5,208 bases of DNA from JAAYEA01 sp012689325 (GTDB lineage: Bacteria > Chloroflexota > Anaerolineae > JAAYEA01): positions 1 to 5,208 of the forward strand of contig DAITVZ010000149.1 of assembly GCA_036841525.1 (NCBI GenBank). The letters run 5' to 3'. Positions 1 through 5,208 of this stretch are shown piece by piece; position 1 is the stretch's first letter, and each line of letters opens with the position of its first letter. Below the pieces are notes generated by a model. It worked only from the letters and a program-made list of their open reading frames with translations, ran no database searches and was not told the DNA's origin. The position numbers and the translations under genes were made by a program.

Positions 1-566
1 CCCTGGGCATCTCCCAGGCCACGGTATCACGCAGGCTGGCGCTCCTGAGCCTGGCAGAGCCCGTCCTGGAGTTGGTGGCTGACGGCACCTTGCCTGCCAG
101 CCATGCCGAGGAAATCGCCGGGGCCGGGCTGGAGCAGGCCGATCAGGTGAGGATCGCCAATGACCTGCGCGGCCGTAGCAAGGTGACCATCGCGGCGGTG
201 CAGTACGCAGTCCGGCAGCGGCAGGGCGACCGTGCGCCGACAAGGCAAAGCGAGGCGCGCCAGCGCCAGGCCGTAGCAGCCACCGAGAGGACACCGCCGG
301 CAGCGGCCACGGCCAAGGCGCCGCCCGCCGACGCCACGGAAAAACGGGAAAGTCCCTATGATCAGCGCTTCTACGAGGCAGGAGATACCCCCGAGCACGT
401 CCGCGCCTACCAGGTCATCAGGGAGATCCAAGCCCAGGTGCTGGAGGTCTCCCAGTCCGCCCTCGTCCGCCCCCAATCCATGAGCCGCGAGCTGCGCCGC
501 AGCATTCGCCAATGTGCTGCCAATGCCATTGCCGAGTTGAAGCTGATCGAGGAGGCGACCCGATGA
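1..566 (+). CDS. ParB-like partition/DNA-binding protein, 3' part
   Basis: The frame is open from base 3 to a TGA at 564-566 and gives 187 visible residues; the start lies left of the window. Residues 1-40 match the central helix-turn-helix of ParB/Spo0J/KorB-type proteins: a recognition segment reading ISQATVSRRLALLSL, then the typical follow-on helix in which a stretch like 'vleLVADGTLPASHAEEI' replaces the usual 'elv.eGklsaghAr'. Residues about 72-115 are an Ala/Pro/Gln/Arg-rich linker, and residues about 118-187 form a charged, helical tail of unknown fold. ParB proteins bind centromere-like sites and load a partition complex; the N-terminal CTPase domain would lie upstream and cannot be checked. 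The next small gene overlaps the stop by ATGA, which suggests translational coupling. The role could equally be a phage or plasmid regulator using a ParB-type HTH rather than true partition. Confidence 0.72.
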   Translation, partial: LGISQATVSRRLALLSLAEPVLELVADGTLPASHAEEIAGAGLEQADQVRIANDLRGRSKVTIAAVQYAVRQRQGDRAPTRQSEARQRQAVAATERTPPAAATAKAPPADATEKRESPYDQRFYEAGDTPEHVRAYQVIREIQAQVLEVSQSALVRPQSMSRELRRSIRQCAANAIAELKLIEEATR

Positions 567-725
567 TCGAGGCCGCCGACATCCTGATGTGCGTGGGGGG
601 CGAGCACTACCTCGCCCCCCCAAGACTTTATCCTTGAGGCGGCCCGGCTGGGCGTCAGCAAGCGCCTGCCAATCAAGGCCCCGCCGCTTGATCATCGAAA
701 ACAGGTTCATCCGCAAATTCCGTGA
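563..725 (+). pseudogene. small phage/plasmid-type protein, frameshifted
   Basis: An ATG at 563 overlaps the TGA of the ParB-like gene. Its frame encodes MIEAADILMCVGGEHYLAP and then stops at 635-637 after a C7 run (615-621). Moving +1 at that run (reading CAA at 621) continues as QDFILEAARLGVSKRLP and so on to a TGA at 723-725, giving about 53 residues. The joined protein is more plausible than either frame alone: a 'GGEHY' strand, a helix with 'DFILEAARLGVSKRLP', the pattern I recall from small proteins of phages and plasmids whose function is unknown. The last residues (DHRKQVHPQIP) do not look like family sequence, so the gene probably also lost its 3' end to the mobile-element debris that follows. 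The single-base shift could be a real mutation, a sequencing or assembly error, or recoding. No function is assigned. Confidence 0.45.
595..620 (+). repeat. perfect 10-bp GC hairpin at the frameshift site
   Basis: GGGGGGCGAG (595-604) and CTCGCCCCCC (611-620) are exact reverse complements around a 6-base loop, CACTAC. All ten pairs are G-C or A-T Watson-Crick pairs and nine are G-C. The 3' arm runs into the C7 tract where the reading frame breaks. No T-tract follows, so it does not look like an intrinsic terminator. Confidence 0.7.
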
Positions 726-831
726 AAGCCGGAGAATCTACACCCGAAACCTAGGAAAGCAACGCCTTTTCGGACTTTGAGCGACAGATCCACGCCCAAA
801 AACTGGGTAACAGTGATTGTACATCACCCGA

Positions 832-1110
832 TCACGAAAAGTGCGGAAGAGCCCCGTTTAGTTTATCAAAAACAGCCGGTGATCCCTCCGCGTAGCTCTT
901 GTGGCAAGCATGGCACCAGTACCGCTGGATGCGCCATCGCTCTCGCCTCTGCAGCACCCAGGGCCTCCGCACGTAGCTCCCGTTCTTGCTGGTTCTCATA
1001 CTCGCGCAATGCGGGCACCGCCGCCATGACCACGGCGGCCGTTGGCCCAGTTCTCTCAGCCATTGGACGGATTCGTGACCTCGCTCTATGATGTTCATGG
1101 GCTCTGCCAT
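832..1110 (-). pseudogene. truncated IS transposase, N-terminal zinc-ribbon part
   Basis: The frame runs from ATG 1110 (alternative ATG at 1098, residue 5) to TGA 832-834 and encodes 92 residues. A two-Cys/two-Cys zinc ribbon is clear: CPHC at residues 32-35 and CHAC at 66-69, with 'KNGSY' and 'RRPW' between them and 'QRYWCHACHKSYAEGSP' after. This is the layout of the N-terminal domain of zinc-ribbon insertion-sequence transposases, which helps DNA binding. The DDE catalytic core that should follow is absent. Residues from about 86 onward are encoded inside a sequence that resembles another element's terminus (833-853), so the gene was probably cut there. It points against the direction of the flanking plasmid-type genes. 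The exact IS family cannot be named from this domain alone. Confidence 0.6.
833..853 (-). mobile_element. possible ISL3-type insertion-sequence terminus
   Basis: Read on the minus strand from 853, the sequence starts GGCTCTTCCGCACTTTTCG, which resembles the GGCTCTT-type terminal inverted repeats I recall for ISL3-family elements. The element would extend leftward, but no ISL3 transposase is present: after about 100 bases of unrecognised DNA (726-831) the remains of the small phage-type gene begin. No matching inverted terminus or target duplication was found. The 8-base word AGAGCCCC here (848-855) recurs in the same orientation exactly 300 bases on (1148-1155), near the presumed 5' end of the truncated transposase element. 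Confidence 0.28.
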
Positions 1111-1249
1111 CTACCTGCTTTGTCTGTTCAACATACAGGATGGTTTCAGAGCCCCTTTTCTGCAAACCCAACCCAATCTACACGAGATACAACCGAGCCG
1201 CGATTTGTACAGCAGCCGATCCAACCCGGCGGGTGCTCCCTCTAGACCA

Positions 1250-1594
1250 TTGACAAGAACACCCCTCGGCGTACGGCGCCTCCTGGCCTTGGTCGCTCAG
1301 GGTGGCGCCTATTCCCTGGCCGAACGGGATGCCCAACTGAGGGCGGGCAGCCTGGACGTCCGGCAGGCCTTGCCGATTTGGCAGAGCGAAGTGATCGGTT
1401 TTGTCGAACGCACCTGGGGTGACAGCCACCGTCGGTTTGCGCAGGTGGTCATGGTCGGCGGCGGCGCCCAACTCTTGCGGGAGGCGCTGCTGAGACGCTT
1501 TCGGGACAGGGCTTTTATCCCCGATGACCCCATCATCGCCACCGCCAGGGGGCTGTACAAGTACCTGCTGTCCCTGGGGCGGAGGCGGGAATAG
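1250..1594 (+). pseudogene. actin-like plasmid segregation ATPase (ParM/Alp type), C-terminal fragment
   Basis: From about base 1270 to the TAG at 1592-1594 the frame encodes a coherent C-terminal third of an actin-fold ATPase. The key motif is 'VVMVGGGAQLL' (GGG codons at 1457-1465), the second nucleotide-contacting (adenosine) motif of the actin/Hsp70 fold. It is followed by 'FIPDDPIIATARGLYKYL', the closing pattern of ParM/Alp-like proteins, in which the filament protein keeps residues near the nucleotide before its last helix. These ATPases polymerise and push plasmid copies apart with a ParR-type adaptor. Full proteins have over 300 residues; only about 110 are present, and phosphate-1 and the catalytic motifs are missing. 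No in-frame ATG precedes the homologous part; TTG 1250 is the nearest possible start, and the open frame further left does not read as this family. The break lies between 1111 and about 1265, next to the transposase remnant. Most likely inactive. Confidence 0.62.
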
Positions 1595-1603
1595 CATGGC
1601 CAG

Positions 1604-1813
1604 GTGCGGGCAGCGAACGTCAAGGTGGTGCAGGTCAAGCTCTACCTCTATCCCGACAAGGATGACGATCTGATCGCGTTCTTCCGGGCCCTGCCGCGTG
1701 GCCTGGGGGCGACCCGAGTCAAGCAAGGCCTGCGACATGGCCTCGGATCGTCGTCAAGCGAGGCCGCGGCGGACCCCGGCCTGCTGGAAGACCTCGACGC
1801 TTGTGTCTGCTGA
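1604..1813 (+). CDS. small ParR-like ribbon-helix-helix protein
   Basis: GTG 1604 to TGA 1811-1813 gives 69 residues. The N-terminal half reads VKVVQVKLYLYP, one beta strand of alternating hydrophobics, then 'DKDDDLIAFFRALP' and 'GATRVKQGLRHGL', two helices separated by a turn. That strand-helix-helix layout is typical of ribbon-helix-helix centromere-binding adaptors (ParR-like), and its position directly after an actin-like ATPase is the classic parM-parR order. The C-terminal 25 residues (SSSSEAAADP... DLDACVC) are acidic and could be the tail that contacts the filament. The gene is in the same frame as the ATPase, with only three sense codons between the TAG and the GTG. Spacing to the GGAGG at 1581-1585 is long (18 bases), so translation probably relies on coupling to the upstream gene. 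An ATG at 1596 has better spacing but is in another frame and stops early. Function is inferred from context and fold pattern. Confidence 0.5.
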   Translation: MRAANVKVVQVKLYLYPDKDDDLIAFFRALPRGLGATRVKQGLRHGLGSSSSEAAADPGLLEDLDACVC

Positions 1814-1817
1814 TTTC

Positions 1818-1854
1818 GGGTAGCCAGAACCTCGGCGCAAGTTTCTGGCTACCC
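1818..1854. terminator. 12-bp perfect hairpin after the partition genes
   Basis: GGGTAGCCAGAA (1818-1829) and TTCTGGCTACCC (1843-1854) pair perfectly around a 13-base loop. It starts five bases after the stop of the ParR-like gene, the position expected for a transcription terminator. However, neither strand has a T-tract after the stem, so it may be a factor-dependent terminator, an RNA-stabilising hairpin, a protein-binding palindrome or a recombination site. Confidence 0.5.
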
Positions 1855-2252
1855 ATATGCACTATGCTGCCCCTCCCTGCCAGGCATCCTGAGCGGGCGA
1901 GCTCGGCCACAGCCTCCTGATCTCGTCGCTCCCGTCTCGCGGCACGGCCTGATGACCTCAGGGGCTTGCCCCGTTCGGCCCGGACACGGACCGGTGCCTT
2001 CATCCCCTCGGCGAGCTACTCGCTCTCCCGCCGGGCCTCCGCACGTCCAGGCCGACAAGGGGCCGCTTGCCCATCTCTACCCCATGGTCGGGGGCAGCGC
2101 CGGGATCGTGGACGCGAGCCGAGGGACGGAGAGATGCTATGAGACGCGGCAAGCTCTGTCCGAGACCAAGGTGTTGGACATCAGCGAAGCATCGAGTCCC
2201 CCAGACGCACCAACCTCCGAGGGTCTTTGCTTGCCCCCCGTCCTCGCATTCT
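1855..2252. other. gene-free GC-rich stretch between the two halves
   Basis: About 400 bases lie between the hairpin and the end of the minus-strand oxidoreductase gene. Open frames exist on both strands because of the high GC content, but none has a convincing start, ribosome binding site or family motif; their products are rich in Arg, Pro, Gly and Ser. A short palindrome, GGGGCTTGCCCC (1961-1972), is visible. I found no tRNA, no group II intron domain V, and no insertion-sequence ends. It may hold the remains of a decayed gene or mobile element, and the transition from plasmid-type to metabolic DNA. Confidence 0.4.
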
Positions 2253-4517
2253 CTAGCGTTCGTAGCAGCGAAGCTCGAACAGCGCCGCGGGGATTAGCCC
2301 GTGGCCCTCCAACAGCTCCACGGTCAGTCGCGTCAAGTGCACCGGCGTGGCCAGCGCGATCTCCTTCCGCGTCTGGTGGTTGTCCATGCATTCGGCGATG
2401 ATCTGCCCCCCATCGTCGCGTAGACGATAGTGCCGCACGCAGAAAGGCATGACCGACTCCGGGTGTGGCAGCCCTATCGTCTCCATGGGATGATCCCAGT
2501 CCGTGTCGAAGGCCAGCACGATGCGCCCGATGGACTGCGGAGCGTCCCAGGTCACCGTCAGCGCTGGCAGCGGATCGCAGAGATCAGCGGCCCAGGCGTT
2601 AGGCGCATTGGTGGGCCGCTGCCAGCCGTTGATCACGTTCTCTGGCCTCCACGCATCCAGCGCCGGCTCTACCGCCACCGCCAGGTTGTGTCCTCCAGGC
2701 CGACGCTCCGGAGGCCAGAACTCGAGCGTCTCCACCCCGATGTCCGCTCCTGGAGCTTGGGTGCGTATATGCCGTACCGAAAGCAGTCCGGTAACGCGCT
2801 GCTCTGCGCACCGCACCGAGACATCCGGGTTTTGCAGCAGACACAAGAAGACGTATCTGGCCTCCGCCACGCTTCCTCCCCAGTCCAGGTCGACGCGCTG
2901 GCAGGTCCCGGCGCCCAGAGAAATCTCACGCCGATCCAGCACCACGTCAGGCGTGTAGTTGTCCGCCCGGTCGCTGGTGCGCAGCTCAACGCACAGGGCC
3001 GTAGAGCGGGCTACGTCGACCCAGACGGCCATGCGTGGCACCCGCCCGGCCGCCAGAGGCAGCATCTGCGCCCAGGACTGGCTCAGAGGCACCACCGGCC
3101 CGTTGGGCGGCAATTCGCGCAGGCGAAAGCAGCTGCTGGCCGTGATCGCCGCGCGGCGCACCAGATCCTCGGGGTCGTGCAGCGCCACGCCGGGGATGCA
3201 TTGCCCAGCGCGAATCAGTTCTCTCTGCAGCATGCGCATCCTGTTCGTCTCCACCAACTCCGCCGGCAACAGACCGTCACGGCGGCAGATGGCCGCAGCC
3301 ATGCCCACTGCCTGGCCGACCGCGGCGCACGGCCCCATCACCCGCGTGGACCCAAAAGCGACATGGGTAGCACTGATAATCCGACCCGCAAGAAAAAGGT
3401 TGCGGATGTTGCGGCTGTACAAGCAGCGGTAGGGGATGCCATACACACCCCGCGCATACCAGTGAGTGCAGCCGGGCTTCGGGCTATAGATCCCTTCCGC
3501 CGGGTGCAAGTCGATGGGCCACCCACCGTGGGAGACGTCGTCAGCATGGGCGCGCTGCTCGACGATATCCTGTTGCGTGAGAAGATAGTCCCCCTCGAAG
3601 CGACGGCCCTCCCTTTTTCCGGGGACCGTCCCTACCCATTCCAACGTCAGGTTCTCCGCTTCTGGGAAACGCCCCGAGTTCTTGATGTGATCCCACACCC
3701 CGTAGACCACCTTCCACAGCTCCCACTTGATGGCCTCGGTGTCATGCACCGTGTCCAGCCGCCCGCCATACTCGATCCACCAGTATTGGCCGCCGCTGTC
3801 GCGGGCGTTGAAATCGCCGTAGCGGGGGATTGCCGCAATGTCTCGCAGGGCGTAGCTGGGCGGAATGTAGCGGACCGGATGGCCCGCGTCCTTGCTGACG
3901 AAAAAGATCGAGTGGCCGAGTAACTCGCCGTACTCGACGGGGTCGGGGGCCAAGCGCTCGCCAAACTCGGCCATGCTCTCCGCGCCCGCGCGATAAACCG
4001 CCCCCGCCAGATAGCCCACGGTCCCATCGCCGGAGGCATCACAAAAGAGAGGCGCACTGACCTCGTAGGCCGTCTCATCCTGCCTGCAATAGGCGCGCGC
4101 CGCGACAATCCGATCCTGCCCGGCTTTGACCACCGCGTCTGCCGCCGTGTTCAGCAGCAAAGTGATGTTCGGCTCTTCCCGCACCTTTTCCAGCAGGATG
4201 GTGTCAAAGATCACTGGGTTCCCGTCGGGATTGCGGTATACGTTCTCCACAAGGATCTCGTTGACCACTCCGCCTTCCCGCGCCCAGCGATTGTTGCTGC
4301 GCATGCGCGCAGCGGACCCCACCACCCACAGTCGCACCTCGCTGGAGGCATTGCCGCCCAGCACGGGCCGGTCCTGGACCAAGACCACCCTGATGCCCGC
4401 CCGCGCCGCGGTGATGGCGCAGCAGACACCCGCCAACCCACCCCCCACCACGACCAAGTCAGTGTTCAGTTCTGCACGTGCGATCTCCCTGGAGATCGCC
4501 TCCGGTTCAGTGCGCAT
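2253..4517 (-). CDS. FAD-dependent oxidoreductase (PF12831 type) with C-terminal discoidin-like domain
   Basis: The protein has 754 residues from ATG 4517 to TAG 2253-2255. This start is chosen because GGAGG (4526-4530) sits eight bases upstream and the FAD motif begins soon after; an upstream in-frame ATG at 4637 adds 40 basic residues with no family character. Residues 20-30 carry the Rossmann motif (DLVVVGGGLAG), residues 53-64 the family signature LGGNASSEVRLW, residues 159-166 CDASGDGT, residues 359-365 YGIPYRC and residues 376-385 LAGRIISATH, followed by the C-terminal FAD-contacting segment (GSTRVMG... AVGQAVGMAAA). After about residue 465 comes a beta-rich region, and from about 610 to the end a region with 'ENVINGW', many Trp/Asp residues and beta-strand spacing like a discoidin/F5-8C galactose-binding fold. 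There is no signal peptide, so it acts in the cytoplasm. The family is often found in carbohydrate-degradation clusters; the substrate is unknown. It is likely co-transcribed with the upstream paralogue. Confidence 0.85.
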   Translation of the reverse strand: MRTEPEAISREIARAELNTDLVVVGGGLAGVCCAITAARAGIRVVLVQDRPVLGGNASSEVRLWVVGSAARMRSNNRWAREGGVVNEILVENVYRNPDGNPVIFDTILLEKVREEPNITLLLNTAADAVVKAGQDRIVAARAYCRQDETAYEVSAPLFCDASGDGTVGYLAGAVYRAGAESMAEFGERLAPDPVEYGELLGHSIFFVSKDAGHPVRYIPPSYALRDIAAIPRYGDFNARDSGGQYWWIEYGGRLDTVHDTEAIKWELWKVVYGVWDHIKNSGRFPEAENLTLEWVGTVPGKREGRRFEGDYLLTQQDIVEQRAHADDVSHGGWPIDLHPAEGIYSPKPGCTHWYARGVYGIPYRCLYSRNIRNLFLAGRIISATHVAFGSTRVMGPCAAVGQAVGMAAAICRRDGLLPAELVETNRMRMLQRELIRAGQCIPGVALHDPEDLVRRAAITASSCFRLRELPPNGPVVPLSQSWAQMLPLAAGRVPRMAVWVDVARSTALCVELRTSDRADNYTPDVVLDRREISLGAGTCQRVDLDWGGSVAEARYVFLCLLQNPDVSVRCAEQRVTGLLSVRHIRTQAPGADIGVETLEFWPPERRPGGHNLAVAVEPALDAWRPENVINGWQRPTNAPNAWAADLCDPLPALTVTWDAPQSIGRIVLAFDTDWDHPMETIGLPHPESVMPFCVRHYRLRDDGGQIIAECMDNHQTRKEIALATPVHLTRLTVELLEGHGLIPAALFELRCYER

Positions 4518-4525
4518 GCTCTCTT

Positions 4526-4530
4526 CCTCC
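4526..4530 (-). promoter_or_regulatory. ribosome binding site deciding the start at 4517
   Basis: On the minus strand GGAGGAAGAGAGC precedes ATG 4517, placing a full GGAGG eight bases from the start codon. This supports the 754-residue protein over the 40-residue longer reading from 4637. Confidence 0.8.
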
Positions 4531-4711
4531 CGTCTAGCTTGCCGCGAGGACCTCTTCCTCGGCGAAAATGGCAGCGATGTCCAACCCAATAGGTCCGCAT
4601 ACTCCCCACCAACGGAACCCCTTTTCCGCTTGCCCATTACCAGAGCCGGAAAGTAGAAGGTGCCGTGGATGTCCTTACGGCTATCACATTAGCGCCTATG
4701 GGCCCCACCCG

Positions 4712-5208
4712 TCAGAGGGTATCACCCAGTTCAGCCCCCTGTTTTCCCAGAGATCTCTGAAGCTTCGTGACGTCCAAGATCCTTGGCGTGACACCAAGCC
4801 TTACCGAAAGGGCTGCCGCTGTGCCTGCTGCCTGGCCGATGGCCATGCAGATGGGGATCACCCGGGTCGAGGCTTGTGCCTCGTGGGTGGCCGATATGCA
4901 CCGTCCCGCTACCAAGAGGTTGTCCATATTCTGCGGCAGCAAAGAGCGATAAGGGATGCCATAAGTAGGTGGTTGAACAAACTCGGCGAGTCCTTTGTGA
5001 TCCGGAGAGTGGATGTCAACATGGTAGGCGCCGAGGGCGACGGTGTCTTCAAATCGTCGCCCTTGGAGAAGGTCGTCGACTGTCAGCGTATAGCCTCCCA
5101 GCACATGACGTGTCTCACGAACGCCAATCTGGTGGCCAGTTCCGATCAACCGGGCTCTGCACCCGCCGGGCATGTAGCGGCGAACAAACTCCAAGATTCC
5201 AGCAACCT
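4712..5208 (-). CDS. second FAD-dependent oxidoreductase (PF12831 type), C-terminal part
   Basis: The frame is open from the right window edge to TGA 4712-4714 and gives about 164 residues; the start and the FAD-binding N-terminus lie beyond the window. TTG 5194 is an internal Leu, since the frame continues upstream as VAGI. The visible part matches the end of the FAD_oxidored family: 'RRFEDTVALGAYHVDIH', then 'YGIPYRSLLPQNMDNLLVAGR' and 'CISATHEAQASTRVIP', then 'MAIGQAAGTAAAL'. These align with YGIPYRC, LAGRIISATH and AVGQAVGMAAA of the downstream gene, so the two are paralogues. This copy ends soon after the FAD domain (tail of about 30 residues), so it lacks the beta-rich and discoidin-like extension. 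The 194-base gap to the next gene shows no clear promoter or terminator, consistent with one transcription unit. Confidence 0.83.
   Translation of the reverse strand, partial: VAGILEFVRRYMPGGCRARLIGTGHQIGVRETRHVLGGYTLTVDDLLQGRRFEDTVALGAYHVDIHSPDHKGLAEFVQPPTYGIPYRSLLPQNMDNLLVAGRCISATHEAQASTRVIPICMAIGQAAGTAAALSVRLGVTPRILDVTKLQRSLGKQGAELGDTL

Noticed and set aside
27..716. 229-codon open frame on the minus strand
   Set aside because: It is antisense to the ParB-like gene, whose HTH motif is clear; the minus-strand product is low-complexity Gly/Leu/Arg sequence without a family.
818..1211. TGTACA at 818-823 and 1206-1211 as terminal inverted repeats of the insertion-sequence remnant
   Set aside because: The hexamer is itself palindromic and the flanking bases do not match beyond it, so it gives no evidence of element ends.
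1088..1249. N-terminal extension of the actin-like ATPase fragment
   Set aside because: The frame is open but the sequence does not resemble the ATPase family and overlaps the transposase remnant on the other strand.
1262..2015. Ten-base repeat CCCCTCGGCG near 1262 and 2006
   Set aside because: Short, GC-rich and without flanking similarity; likely chance.
1952..2401. 149-codon plus-strand open frame with a stretch reading GPLAHLYPMVGGSAGIVD
   Set aside because: No start signal and no recognisable family, and its second half runs antisense into the oxidoreductase gene; left as unassigned.
2430..3923. 497-codon open frame on the plus strand
   Set aside because: It lies wholly antisense to the oxidoreductase gene; its product is rich in Arg, His, Pro and Gln with no motif, as expected for a mirror frame in GC-rich DNA.
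4518..4637. 40-residue N-terminal extension of the 754-residue oxidoreductase
   Set aside because: It is basic and non-family-like, has no ribosome binding site that I can see, and ATG 4517 has an ideal GGAGG.

Overview
The window is GC-rich bacterial DNA (around 60% or more by eye) and falls into two unrelated halves. Nothing in it fixes the species. The small plasmid-segregation genes and the sugar-type FAD oxidoreductases would fit a Chloroflexota-like or other environmental bacterium, but that placement is a weak inference. The left half (1-1854) looks like a decayed plasmid or integrated-element maintenance region. The right half (2253-5208) is an intact metabolic gene pair read on the minus strand.

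Left half. It opens with the 3' part of a ParB-like DNA-binding protein (1-566). A small phage/plasmid-type gene overlaps its stop codon by ATGA (563-725) and is broken by one extra C in a C7 run, which forms one arm of a perfect 10-bp hairpin. Next come insertion-sequence debris: a sequence resembling an ISL3-type terminus (833-853) and the N-terminal zinc-ribbon piece of a transposase on the minus strand (832-1110). Beyond this debris lies the C-terminal third of an actin-like (ParM/Alp-type) segregation ATPase (about 1250-1594), missing its N-terminal part. Three codons after its stop, in the same frame, is a small protein (1604-1813) whose N-terminal half looks like a ribbon-helix-helix ParR-type adaptor. 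A perfect 12-bp hairpin (1818-1854) closes the block.

Middle (1855-2252). About 400 bp hold no gene I can recognise. This stretch separates the plasmid-type remnants from the metabolic genes.

Right half. Two minus-strand genes encode FAD-dependent oxidoreductases of the PF12831 (FAD_oxidored) type. The upstream one (4712-5208) is cut by the window edge and shows only its C-terminal part. The downstream one (2253-4517) is complete at 754 residues, has a strong ribosome binding site, and carries an added beta-rich and discoidin-like C-terminal region. They share a family signature, lie 194 bp apart and probably form one transcription unit, likely in carbohydrate or glycoside catabolism. The substrate cannot be read from the sequence.

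I see no convincing new defence or other undescribed system. The points most worth a second look are the hairpin-associated frameshift at 595-621, the actin-like ATPase plus ParR-like pair next to a ParB-like gene, and the cytoplasmic FAD enzyme with a discoidin-like tail.
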